This document shows positions 44,039 to 52,406 of a stretch of 64,000 nt of DNA, piece by piece; positions within the stretch are counted from its first letter, which is position 1, and every line of letters starts with the position of its first letter. The DNA comes from JANYGA01 sp031420415 (GTDB taxonomy: Bacteria; Vulcanimicrobiota; Vulcanimicrobiia; Vulcanimicrobiales; Vulcanimicrobiaceae), in NCBI GenBank assembly GCA_031420415.1, contig JANOMT010000006.1, forward strand, positions 124,001 through 188,000, in the 5' to 3' direction. Both the position numbers and the translations under genes were made by a program. The notes beneath the pieces were generated by a model, which searched no databases, was not told where the DNA came from, and was given only the letters and a program-made list of their open reading frames with translations.

Positions 44039-44672
44039 CAGGGAAGCCTCGCAGCTTCGACGATCGCGATTCAAAATCAAGATGACCGCGAACACGACAT
44101 CTTCGATAGCGACGACTATCTACAATAGCATGGCGGCATGATCGCAGCGATGCGCGAGCGCGCGCGACCACGCCTGGGTCGACGATCGAGACCCAGCCGA
44201 CGCCGATCCCTCGCGCGCGTGCCGCGAACCAAAACGTATGCACGGCAAGGACGGTCGAGTACGCGAGCATTTCCGGCATCGAACGCCGCCCGAGCCCCTC
44301 GCCGCGCGTCGTAGCCGTATCGACGAAGATCGCGAGATGCACGGGTGCTTCGCGCAGGCCCGCTAGTTTGAGCGCGGTGTAGGTCGCGCGACGCGCGTTT
44401 GGATACGTCGCCTCGGCCTCGGCGTTGGCGCGTTCGTAATCGTCGATGACCGCGGTCCGACGTGCGGTGTCGCACACGGATACGAAACGGCTCGGCTGAC
44501 TGTATCCGACCGGGGGTGCGTATGCGGTCAATGCGACGAGCTGTTCGAGGGCGCCGCTCGGAAGCGGACACGAGGAAAAACGGCGCACGTCACGGGGCCA
44601 CGCGAAAAGCCGTTCGAGATCGTCGCAGAACGCACGATCGAACGACGGCGACGAGGAGACATCCGGCGACAT
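44022..44672 (-). CDS. bluB: BluB-like 5,6-dimethylbenzimidazole synthase with aberrant C-terminus
   Basis: A 216-codon frame. Residues about 22-168 match BluB, the flavin-destroying enzyme that makes the lower ligand of vitamin B12: WPRDVRRF, APPVGYSQPSRFV, LKLAGLREAPVHLAIF, and the GLGRRSMPEMLAYSTVLAVHTFWFAARARGIGVGWVSIVDP stretch. After that the family C-terminus (the YLC.GYP block) is missing. It is replaced by arginine-rich, non-homologous sequence that runs antisense into the end of the TonB receptor. The gene is probably damaged by a deletion, in line with decayed genes just beside it. Loss of function would make the cell depend on imported B12. Confidence 0.7.
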   Translation of the reverse strand: MSPDVSSSPSFDRAFCDDLERLFAWPRDVRRFSSCPLPSGALEQLVALTAYAPPVGYSQPSRFVSVCDTARRTAVIDDYERANAEAEATYPNARRATYTALKLAGLREAPVHLAIFVDTATTRGEGLGRRSMPEMLAYSTVLAVHTFWFAARARGIGVGWVSIVDPGVVARARASLRSCRHAIVDSRRYRRCRVRGHLDFESRSSKLRGFPVTILL

Positions 44673-44705
44673 AAATCGCCTGTTCTACCTCGGGCGAATG
44701 CATCT

Positions 44706-44840
44706 CTACCCTGCGGCGATGCGGTCCACTTCGTCGGCACGGCCATACATGACGCGCGCCGCATGGTCGGCGAAGACTCGTCCGGCGTATCGGAGGCGCA
44801 AGCGTCGTCCGACGCGCGCAAAGAGCGGAACGCCGACCGT
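44706..44840 (-). pseudogene. fragment of a LysR-family regulator gene
   Basis: Within a longer noise frame, about 43 codons read GVPLFARVGRRLRLRYAGRVFADHAARV, the wing and linker helix of a LysR-type DNA-binding domain. No helix-turn-helix precedes it in frame, and a stop follows soon after. No effector domain is found. It is a relic. Confidence 0.6.
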
Positions 44841-44876
44841 ACTTCGAAAAAGCCGACGACGAGTACGAGCTGGGGA

Positions 44877-45375
44877 CCGCCGTGCTGTGGGAGTGTTTGC
44901 TACATATCGAGCGCGGCGAAGTCGTGACGTTGCTCGGTGCCAACGGCGCGGGAAAACCACGCTCATGCGCGCGATTTCGTGCATCGTGCGACAGCACGTC
45001 GAAGACGATAACGCTCGACGGCGTCGACATTGCGAAAGCTCCGTCGCATGATGTCGCGAACGTGGAGATTGCGCACATCCGCGAGGGCCGCAACCTCCGG
45101 CCCGAGATGACGGTGGAGGAGCATGATTCTCAGTGCCGAGCCGCGCCGCGCCCCAGCAGACGCTCGAAGAAGTGTACGCGTTTTTTCCGCGCGTGAAAGA
45201 GCGGCGCGAGCAGATCGCGGGCTCATGTCGCTACCCGAATTGCTGATGCTCGACAAGCCGTCGCTCGGGCTCGCGCCCATCATCGTCGGCGAGCTCTTCG
45301 AGAGCAGTCGCGCGACCAACGCGCGCGGAGTTGCTCGCAAGCGACGAGATTCAGAAAGCGTATCTGGGTCTGTAG
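44877..45375 (+). pseudogene. livF: decayed livF (branched-chain amino acid ABC ATPase)
   Basis: Pieces of LivF in shifting frames. HIERGEVVTLLGANGAGK (Walker A) is followed by a one-base loss in an A run, then LMRAIS, another shift, ITLDGVDIA and IREGRNLRPEMTVEE. After further shifts come LEEVYAFFPRVKERREQIAG, LMSLPELLMLDKPSLGLAPIIVGELFE, and finally DEIQKAYLGL with a stop. The LSGGQ signature region and the H-loop region are deleted, and the Walker B glutamate is Lys (LDKPS). Clearly nonfunctional. No other liv genes are nearby. Confidence 0.85.
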
Positions 45376-45394
45376 CGCGCGGCTCGTGCGATCG

Positions 45395-46714
45395 TTACGG
45401 GTGCGCGCTCGCGCGACGATGCTCGGCACGCGCGAGGGCGGTTGCGAGCGCGGCTGCATCGCGCGCTTCGAGCGTCGTCGTCGTTACGCGGACACCGGGT
45501 GCGGCGGCACTGCGGTAGCGCGCACCCCCGTCGATCGTGTACCCTGCCGATTGCGCGGCTCCGACCGCAGCCGCTTCGTCGCGCACCGGAACCCACACCG
45601 TAAATCCCGAGCCTGCATCTCCGTGGAGTCCCACGTTGGCGAGTGCATCGATGAAGCCGGCTCGTCGCGTCGCATACGCACGCGTCGCCGCACGCAATCG
45701 TTTCGCCGTATCGGGATCGCGCAGCACGGCTGCCGCCGCATCTTGAAGCATGACGCTGACCCAACCGTAGCCGAGGCGTTGGCGCGCCTGCATGCGCGCG
45801 ACGGTCAACGCGTCGCCGCAAAACGGTGCGACGCGGAGATCGGGGCCCAAGATTTTCGCAAACGAACGGACGTGCATCCAGCGCTTGCGTTTGACGACGA
45901 GCGTTTCGAGCGGAACGCCGCAAACGGCGCTGAGAAAATCATCTTCGATCACCAGGAGGTCGGGGTTGGCCGCGAGCGCGCTCCTGAGCTCGCGAACGCG
46001 TGTCGCATCGAACGAGACACCCGTGGGATTTTGCGCCCGCGGAACGACGACCAGCGCCTTCGCACCCGCGAGCACGGCCTCGCGCACGCCAACCGGGACG
46101 ATTCCGCGTTCGTCGATCGGGACGCGTACGACGCGCAGATCGAGTGCGCGCGCGAGCTCGACGTATGGCGGATAGGTCGGATCTTCTAGCGCGATCGTAT
46201 CGCCCGGTGAGAGGCTCGTCATGAGAGCATGCTCGATTGCATCCATGGCGCCGCTGGCGATACCGAGGTGCTCGGCAGGTACGCCGTCGCGTGTGAAAGC
46301 ACGCTTCGCGCGTGAAAGCAGCGCCGCGCTATCGCGAATATCCGTGTAGAGCCGGCGCTCGACGAGCGCTGCGGTGAGTGCGGATCGCAACGACGGGAGA
46401 AAGGCCGGGTCGGGGTTGGCGACGGCCAGATTGCGGCCACGCGAGGGTTCGCAATCGGATTCCGTCGCGCTCTCGAAGGCGACTTTGGCGACGACGATCG
46501 ACCCACCGCGCCGCTTGCCGACGATACGCCCCCGCCTACGGAGCAGAGCGAACGCGGCGCTGACGGTCGTCGGGCTCACGCCGAGCTGGCTTGCGAGACC
46601 GCGGATCGTCGGAAGGGCCTGGTCGCTCGCGAAACGGCCGCCATCGATTGCGCGTTCGACGCTCTCCGCGATGGTGCTGGCACTCGTCCCGGTGATGTTA
46701 CATTGTGCGGGCAT
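45395..46714 (-). CDS. MocR-type transcriptional regulator (GntR DNA-binding domain plus aminotransferase-like domain)
   Basis: A 439-residue MocR protein. A GntR winged helix (about 10-78: LPTIRGLASQLGVSPTTVSAAFALLRRRGRI) is joined to a fold-type I aminotransferase domain with the PLP-lysine region SFAKILGPDLRV and the NPTGVSF block. Such regulators use PLP or an amino acid adduct as effector. The frame is open to 46780, but ATG at 46714 sits just downstream of a -35/-10 pair, giving a nearly leaderless message, and the upstream codons coincide with the operator. It is divergent from the two-component genes. The target gene is unknown apart from itself. Confidence 0.85.
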   Translation of the reverse strand: MPAQCNITGTSASTIAESVERAIDGGRFASDQALPTIRGLASQLGVSPTTVSAAFALLRRRGRIVGKRRGGSIVVAKVAFESATESDCEPSRGRNLAVANPDPAFLPSLRSALTAALVERRLYTDIRDSAALLSRAKRAFTRDGVPAEHLGIASGAMDAIEHALMTSLSPGDTIALEDPTYPPYVELARALDLRVVRVPIDERGIVPVGVREAVLAGAKALVVVPRAQNPTGVSFDATRVRELRSALAANPDLLVIEDDFLSAVCGVPLETLVVKRKRWMHVRSFAKILGPDLRVAPFCGDALTVARMQARQRLGYGWVSVMLQDAAAAVLRDPDTAKRLRAATRAYATRRAGFIDALANVGLHGDAGSGFTVWVPVRDEAAAVGAAQSAGYTIDGGARYRSAAAPGVRVTTTTLEARDAAALATALARAEHRRASAHP

Positions 46715-46756
46715 AATTTCAATTTGTACTGTAACATAATGAATACTTCGTGACAA
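46695..46756 (-). promoter_or_regulatory. MocR promoter with palindromic operator
   Basis: On the minus strand, TTGTCA (46756-46751) and TACAGT (46733-46728) are 17 bases apart, a sigma-70-like pair that places the transcript start about 6-8 bases before the ATG at 46714. A perfect 8-bp inverted repeat, ATGTTACA (46695-46702) and TGTAACAT (46730-46737), covers the -10 box and the start codon. This suits repression by the MocR protein itself. Confidence 0.6.
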
Positions 46757-46887
46757 GGGTCGCGTTGCGATTGCCGTCAAGTCGCCGCTCTCGGCTGCGG
46801 GGTCGAGCCATACGCCTTAGGATCCGATGAGAATCGCGAGCGTGCGGGTGTGCTCACAGTTGGTTCTCAGGTTCCGTCGCTAAGGTC

Positions 46888-47595
46888 GTGCCTACGATGC
46901 AAGCACAAGCGATTTCTCACGAACACGCGCGCATTCTCATCGTCGACGACGAGCGCAACATCCGCGAACTCCTCGAGATCGGGCTCGCCGACGAGGGCTA
47001 CGACGTTCGCTCGGCGCCCGACGGGCAAGTCGGCCTTGCGATCGCGCGTGACTGGCGCCCGGACGCGATCGTCCTCGACGTGATGCTGCCCAAAGTCGAC
47101 GGCATCGCGCTCCTGCCGATGTTCCGTAAGCTCACCGAGGCACCGATCGTGATGCTTTCGGCAAAATCAGAGACCGTCGACAAAGTGGCGGGTCTCCAGG
47201 GCGGGGCCGACGACTACGTCGCAAAACCGTTCGAAATGGCCGAACTTACGGCGCGGCTCGAAGTCGCCTTGCGCCGACCACGCCTCGCCCAACCTCAAGC
47301 GCTCCGGTTCGCCGACCTCGAAGTCGATCTCGAAACGCGGATTGCGAAGCGCGGCACGAAGCGGATCGGCCTCTCCGCTCGCGAGTACGATCTCCTCGTG
47401 ACACTCGTTCGGAACCCCAATCGCGTGTTCAGTCGCGATCAGTTACTCGATCGCGTGTGGGGCACGGAACGGTTCGTGGGCCCGGGTGCCGTCGAAACGT
47501 ACATTTCCTACCTGCGCGCGAAGATCGATCACGGGTTTCCCAAGCGGCTCATTCACACGCATCGCGGGGTCGGCTACTCTTTGCGCGAAGAATAA
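46888..47595 (+). CDS. OmpR/PhoB-family response regulator
   Basis: A 235-residue response regulator. The receiver domain (about 15-125) has the acidic pair DD at 20-21, the phosphoacceptor D64 (IVLDVMLP) and K113 (AKPFE). The winged-helix domain (about 140-232) shows LSAREYDLLVTLVRNPNRVFSRDQLLDRVWG and the wing RGVGYSLR. The start is GTG at 46888 or ATG at 46897. The histidine kinase follows after three bases, so they form a pair. Confidence 0.94.
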   Translation: MPTMQAQAISHEHARILIVDDERNIRELLEIGLADEGYDVRSAPDGQVGLAIARDWRPDAIVLDVMLPKVDGIALLPMFRKLTEAPIVMLSAKSETVDKVAGLQGGADDYVAKPFEMAELTARLEVALRRPRLAQPQALRFADLEVDLETRIAKRGTKRIGLSAREYDLLVTLVRNPNRVFSRDQLLDRVWGTERFVGPGAVETYISYLRAKIDHGFPKRLIHTHRGVGYSLREE

Positions 47596-47598
47596 ATC

Positions 47599-49080
47599 GT
47601 GTTTCGCACGCTCGCCACGCGTCTGACCGCAACGTACGTTTTCGCAGCGTTCGTGCTCGTCATCATCGTCGGCGCGGCAGTGACGGGGTTCGCGCTTTCG
47701 ATGTTCGGCATCACGGCGCGCTCGGATGCGAACGTTCTCGCACGTGAAGTGCCGGATGAAGTGCGACTGCAAGTTGCGCGCGCCGGATCGTTGCAGGCGG
47801 CCGCGAGCGGAATCGTCCTCCACCTCTCGCGGCCGGGCATGCACGTCGCACTCTTTCGAAAAGACGGCGACCATACGGTCTTGCTCGCAGCTGGCGTGCC
47901 GGGTCGCATCGACGGTCGACCAAACGTCATCATCTTCGTACCGACGGAGCACGCGCGTCTGCCGCCGCGCGATCCACAACTGCCGGATACACGCCGCTTC
48001 GAACGGATGCGGCCCTACCCGTTCGGGCTCAATCTCGTGCTCAAACTCGAACCGCTCAACGTCGAAATTCCCGGCGGTCGCGTGACGATCTTTCCCGATC
48101 CCGAACCGCTCGCGCGTACGATCGATGCGTTCTGGCTTGCGATGTTGCCGATCGGTATCGGCGTGATCGTGCTCGCGTGGGTGCTCGGACGATTCATCAC
48201 GATGCAAGCGCTCCGGCCGCTCATCGAAACGACGGCATCGCTCAATCGTTTCGGTGCGGGCGATTTCACGCCGCATGCGATCGTCACGAACGATCGAAGC
48301 GAGATCGGCGAACTCGTCAAAGCCTATAACGCGGCAGTCGCGCAGGTGAGCCTCGCGTTCGAAGAGCGCACGACGGCGGAGCGGAATATGCGCCAATTCA
48401 TCGCCGATGCGGGGCACGAGTTACGCACGCCGCTCACCGTGATCATGGGCTTCATCGACGTGTTACGCCGTCGCTCGCAGCACGATGGCGCGGGACTGCC
48501 GCAGAAAATTTTCGAAACGATGTTGTTCGAGAGTCGCCGCATGAAAACGCTTATCGATAAACTCATCGTGCTCGCGCGACTCGAAAACGTCGGCTTCGAC
48601 GAACTCGAGACGGTCGATCTCGCCGACCTCGCCGAGCGTGTCGTGGCCGCGCTGCAGGGGATCGGCGATCGACCGCGCCTCACCCTCGCGATCGAAGAAG
48701 GCGCCGTCGTTCGCGGCTACGAGGCCGAGCTTCACGACGCGCTGAGCAACCTCGTCGAGAATGCGATCAAATACGCACCGGAATCGAGTGCGCTCGTTCG
48801 CGTGCGCTGCGATGGCGACGATGCCGTCGTCGACGTCGTCGATCGCGGCCAAGGCATCGATCCCGCCGACCTCCCGCACGTTTTCGATCGCTTCTTTCGC
48901 GGTCGCGATCGCGGCGAGACGGAAGGTTTCGGTCTCGGTCTCGCGATCGCCAAACGCGCAGTCGAACGTGCGGGCGGCGAGATCTCCGTCGCCAGTGTAC
49001 CCGGAGGCGGCGCGCATTTTACGATTCGTATCCCCGCAGCACACGCGCGACCGCCGGTGGCGCTCGTCGTCTCGCTCTAG
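47599..49080 (+). CDS. membrane sensor histidine kinase
   Basis: A 493-residue kinase. Transmembrane helices lie at about 12-35 and 178-198, flanking a periplasmic sensor region of about 140 residues. A HAMP linker (about 199-252), HisKA with H273 (AGHELRTPLTVIMGF), and HATPase with N box NLVENAIKYAP, DRGQGI and GFGLGLAIAKRA follow. The sensor region matches nothing I recognise. It is coupled to the OmpR-type regulator upstream. The stimulus is unknown. Confidence 0.93.
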   Translation: MFRTLATRLTATYVFAAFVLVIIVGAAVTGFALSMFGITARSDANVLAREVPDEVRLQVARAGSLQAAASGIVLHLSRPGMHVALFRKDGDHTVLLAAGVPGRIDGRPNVIIFVPTEHARLPPRDPQLPDTRRFERMRPYPFGLNLVLKLEPLNVEIPGGRVTIFPDPEPLARTIDAFWLAMLPIGIGVIVLAWVLGRFITMQALRPLIETTASLNRFGAGDFTPHAIVTNDRSEIGELVKAYNAAVAQVSLAFEERTTAERNMRQFIADAGHELRTPLTVIMGFIDVLRRRSQHDGAGLPQKIFETMLFESRRMKTLIDKLIVLARLENVGFDELETVDLADLAERVVAALQGIGDRPRLTLAIEEGAVVRGYEAELHDALSNLVENAIKYAPESSALVRVRCDGDDAVVDVVDRGQGIDPADLPHVFDRFFRGRDRGETEGFGLGLAIAKRAVERAGGEISVASVPGGGAHFTIRIPAAHARPPVALVVSL

Positions 49081-49119
49081 GGCGAGAGGGCCCGCCGCGT
49101 TTTGCAGAAAGCGGAACGG

Positions 49120-49497
49120 ATGCAGATTCGTACCCTCGATGAAGAGTTCGCGCTCGCGCGTCTCGACGCGCGTGCGGCCGTTCCGGATTGGATCGGCGGC
49201 CGCGATCTCATCGCCGTCGTGCGCACGCGCGACGAACTCTCGATCGTCTGCCGCAGCGACGCGGTCCCGAGCGACGTCGCGAACGTCCAGCGCGGCTTTC
49301 GCGGTCTCGCCGTCGTGGGAACGCTCGATTTCGGCATGACGGGCGTGATCTCGGGGCTCACCCGGCCGCTCGCCGACGCGGGCATCCCGATCTTTAGCAT
49401 CTCGACCTTCGATACCGACTACATGCTCGTTCGCAGCGACCGGTTGGAGGCTGCGAAGGCGGCGCTCGTCGACGCGGGTTACGACGTCATTCCGTGA
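49120..49497 (+). CDS. ACT-domain protein (ACT_7/CASTOR-like)
   Basis: A 125-residue protein. The C-terminal half (about 55-122: GFRGLAVVGTLDFGMTGVISGLTRPLADAGIPIFSISTFDTDYMLVR) is an ACT domain of the type found in small stand-alone amino-acid-binding proteins; the N-terminal part may hold a second, diverged ACT fold. A regulatory or amino-acid-sensing role is likely. ATG at 49120 is preferred over the in-frame TTG at 49102. Its stop overlaps the GTG start of mutL, opening the six-gene rightward operon. Confidence 0.8.
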   Translation: MQIRTLDEEFALARLDARAAVPDWIGGRDLIAVVRTRDELSIVCRSDAVPSDVANVQRGFRGLAVVGTLDFGMTGVISGLTRPLADAGIPIFSISTFDTDYMLVRSDRLEAAKAALVDAGYDVIP

Positions 49498-51197
49498 TCC
49501 GTCGGCTCGACGAAAGTACCGTCGGCCAGATCGCCGCGGGCGAAGTCGTCGAGCGCCCGATCAGCGTGGTGAAGGAACTCGTCGAAAATGCGCTCGATGC
49601 GGGGGCCACGCGCGTCGCCGTCACGGTCGCTCGCGGCGGTCTCGAAGCGATCGAAGTCGCCGACGACGGAGCGGGCATCGCGCCGCATGAGATGGGGCTT
49701 GCATTCGCGCGCCACGCGACGAGTAAATTGCGCCAAGCGACCGATCTCGAGCGCGTTGCGACGCTCGGGTTCCGCGGCGAAGGGCTCGCGAGTATCGCGG
49801 CAGTCGCACGCGTACGTTTGATTTCGCGAACGCCGGAACTGGAGATCGGATACGCGGTCGACGCGCACGATCTCGACGTCGGCGAACCCGAGCCCATCGC
49901 CGCGCCGAAGGGTACGCGGATCGTCGTACGCGATCTCTTCGCAAACGTGCCCGTTCGACGCGAATACGTGCGTTCGCCGTCGGCTGAATTCACGCGGATC
50001 TCGACCTTTCTCGCCACGATCGCGCTCGCATATCCCGACGTCACGTTCTCGCTCACACACGACGGAAAACCAACGTTCGTCTTTCCCGGTAGCACGGGCA
50101 TGGAGCAACGTCTCGCGCACGTCTTCGGCGCGATCCCCGCACGCGCGCTCGTCGCTCTGCGCGACGACGAGATGGCCGCGATCGACGTGCGCGGCGCGCG
50201 CGTGCGCGGGTACGTAAGTGCGCCCGGCACGGATCGCGGCGATCGCCGCATGCAACTGCTCTTCATCAACGGCCGACTCTTGCGATCGACCTTGCTCGCG
50301 GGTGCGTGGACGGCGGGATACGCGACGTTCGCGCTCGCACATCGCCAGCCGTTCGGCGTGCTCTTCGTCGACGTCGCCCCCGATCGTGTCGATCCCAACG
50401 TGCATCCGACCAAGAGCGACGTGCGCTTGCGCCATCCGGAATCCGTGCACGATGCCGTCAAAGGCACGATCGTCGCGACGCTCGCGTACGATGCCGCCGG
50501 TCGCATGCGCGACGCCCTTGCGATCGCACCCGCCGGTATCTCCGCATATCGCGATCCGAGCGACGTTGCTTCAGCGGCGCCGTTCGTCGCGCAACCCTTC
50601 GCGTGGGCGACGCCTACCGACTCCGTCGTGCGCGGATTGGAATTACGCATTCTCGCGCAACTCGACGACACGTTCGTGCTCGCAACCGACGGCCGTGCGC
50701 TCGTGCTCGTCGATCAACACGCCGCGCACGAACGCGTCGCCTTTGAAGCGATCGCCGCACGCGCGAAACGTGGCGATGCCGCGAGCGAGCCGCTGTTGCT
50801 CCCGTATACGATCGAACTCGATACGGAAGCAGCGTTGCGTTTCGAACGCTCGCGCGCCGCGCTTGCCGAAGCAGGCCTCGATGCGGAGCCCTTTGGCGAG
50901 CGTACGTATCGTATCGTCGCGACGCCGGCAGGCTACGGCGCGCGCGCCTTCGATGTGCGTGGGTACATCGACGATCTCGGCGACGACGTCCCGGGTCTCG
51001 ACGCGCGCGAACGCGTCTGGGCCTCGCTTGCGTGTCACAGCGTCGCGCGTGCGGGCGAAGCGTTGGAACATGCCGAGATGTCTGCGTTGCTCGCGCGCCT
51101 CGTGCGCTGCGAAAATCCGATGCATTGCCCGCACGGGCGGCCGACGATCGTGCGCATCGAAGCGAGCGCGATCGCGCGCATGTTCAAACGCACCTAA
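49494..51197 (+). CDS. mutL: DNA mismatch repair protein MutL (endonuclease type)
   Basis: A 567-residue MutL. The N-terminal GHKL ATPase has ENALDAG, DDGAGI and GFRGEGLASI. The C-terminal dimerisation domain carries the metal-binding DQHAAHERVAFE motif beginning at D407 (pattern DQHAx2Ex4E) and CPHGRP near the end. These identify a nicking MutL rather than the MutH-dependent E. coli kind. The start is GTG at 49494 overlapping the upstream stop. The linker between the two halves is short. miaA follows after three bases. Confidence 0.95.
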   Translation: MIRRLDESTVGQIAAGEVVERPISVVKELVENALDAGATRVAVTVARGGLEAIEVADDGAGIAPHEMGLAFARHATSKLRQATDLERVATLGFRGEGLASIAAVARVRLISRTPELEIGYAVDAHDLDVGEPEPIAAPKGTRIVVRDLFANVPVRREYVRSPSAEFTRISTFLATIALAYPDVTFSLTHDGKPTFVFPGSTGMEQRLAHVFGAIPARALVALRDDEMAAIDVRGARVRGYVSAPGTDRGDRRMQLLFINGRLLRSTLLAGAWTAGYATFALAHRQPFGVLFVDVAPDRVDPNVHPTKSDVRLRHPESVHDAVKGTIVATLAYDAAGRMRDALAIAPAGISAYRDPSDVASAAPFVAQPFAWATPTDSVVRGLELRILAQLDDTFVLATDGRALVLVDQHAAHERVAFEAIAARAKRGDAASEPLLLPYTIELDTEAALRFERSRAALAEAGLDAEPFGERTYRIVATPAGYGARAFDVRGYIDDLGDDVPGLDARERVWASLACHSVARAGEALEHAEMSALLARLVRCENPMHCPHGRPTIVRIEASAIARMFKRT

Positions 51198-51200
51198 CGC

Positions 51201-52106
51201 GTGGATGCCTCGCGCAACGTGCTCTTCCTTGGGGGCCCGACGTGTTCGGGGAAATCGGAGCTTGCGATTGCCCTCGCCGAGCGCTTCGATGCCGAGATCG
51301 TTGGTGCGGATTCGCGTCAGATCTACCGCGATATGCCGATCGGCACGGCGGCGCCGACGCACGCACAACGTGCGTGCGTGCCGCATCATCTCGTTGCGTT
51401 CCTCGATCCGATGGAGCGCTATAACGCGGCGCGATACGCACGCGATGCGACGGCTGCGGTTACGGCGATCGTGGCGCGCGGTCGGCGCGCGATCGTTTGC
51501 GGAGGTACGGGTTTCTATTTGCGCGCGCTCGCGGGCGACGTGACGCTCGCAGCCGAGCGCGACGACGACGTGCGCGCGCGCTTGGCACGCGAAGCGTGCG
51601 TTCATCCGCCAGAGGTCTTGTACGATTGGCTCGCCGCTCTCGACCCGCAGCGTGCGCGCGCGCTCGCCCCGAGCGATGCGTATCGCATCGTCCGCGCCCT
51701 CGAGATCGCACTCACGCGAAAATCGCCGATCGCGCGCGATGCGAACCCACAACCGCCGACGCTGCGCGCGCGCGGTTTCGTCCCGGTCAAAATCGTGCTC
51801 GACGTCCCGACGACCGAACTCGAAGCGCGGATCGACGCGCGCACGGATGTGATGCTCGCGAGCGGCATCGTGGAAGAAGCCGAACGCATCGGCGCGTCGG
51901 CCGTGGCAGCCGACGCCGTCGGGTATCCGCAAGTCTTCGCGTACCTCGCGGGATTTTCGTCGCAGCGCGAGCTGCGCGCATCGCTCGCGCGCGCGACGCG
52001 GCGCTACGCGAAGCGCCAACGCACCTGGTTTCGCAGCGAAGTGGGCGTCCGTTACGCAGCACCCGGCGACATCGCGAGCATCGTGCAAGGCGACCTCGGC
52101 TGGTAA
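51201..52106 (+). CDS. miaA: tRNA dimethylallyltransferase MiaA
   Basis: A 301-residue enzyme with the P-loop GPTCSGKSELA (about 12-22), the DSRQIYRDMPIGTA substrate-binding segment and the VCGGTGFYLRAL motif. It transfers a dimethylallyl group to A37 of tRNAs reading U-starting codons, supplying the substrate of MiaB. The start is GTG at 51201, three bases after mutL, the order mutL-miaA-hfq known from many proteobacteria. The C-terminal region R(Y)AKRQRTWFR is conserved. Confidence 0.95.
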   Translation: MDASRNVLFLGGPTCSGKSELAIALAERFDAEIVGADSRQIYRDMPIGTAAPTHAQRACVPHHLVAFLDPMERYNAARYARDATAAVTAIVARGRRAIVCGGTGFYLRALAGDVTLAAERDDDVRARLAREACVHPPEVLYDWLAALDPQRARALAPSDAYRIVRALEIALTRKSPIARDANPQPPTLRARGFVPVKIVLDVPTTELEARIDARTDVMLASGIVEEAERIGASAVAADAVGYPQVFAYLAGFSSQRELRASLARATRRYAKRQRTWFRSEVGVRYAAPGDIASIVQGDLGW

Positions 52107-52148
52107 GCCGTCGCAGGACGCATCGCGCAGGGCCGGAACGCGAAGATA

Positions 52149-52406
52149 ATGGCCACTCCATCCGGTAGCGCTTTCGCTGGTTCCCGCGCGAATCTCCAAG
52201 ACGCCTATCTCGCCGACGTCAAAGCGACCGGCACATCCGTCACCGTCTATCTCGTAAACGGCTTCCAACTACGCGGGCTCGTGAAGGGCTACGACGCCTT
52301 CACGATCGTGCTCGAATACGAACATCGGATGCACCTCATCTACAAGCACGCGGTTTCGACGATCTCGCCGCAGGCGGCGGTGAATTTGCCCGATCTCGCG
52401 CCGTGA
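52149..52406 (+). CDS. hfq: RNA chaperone Hfq
   Basis: An 85-residue Hfq. Sm1 (NLQDAYLADVKATGTSVTVYLVNGFQLRGLVKGYD) and Sm2 (YKHAVSTISP, the usual YKHAISTI) motifs are both clear. The C-terminal tail is very short (about 10 residues), and an N-terminal extension of about 12 residues precedes Sm1. It acts as a hexameric chaperone for small RNA pairing. It lies 42 bases after miaA, and its stop overlaps the dapF start. Confidence 0.95.
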   Translation: MATPSGSAFAGSRANLQDAYLADVKATGTSVTVYLVNGFQLRGLVKGYDAFTIVLEYEHRMHLIYKHAVSTISPQAAVNLPDLAP

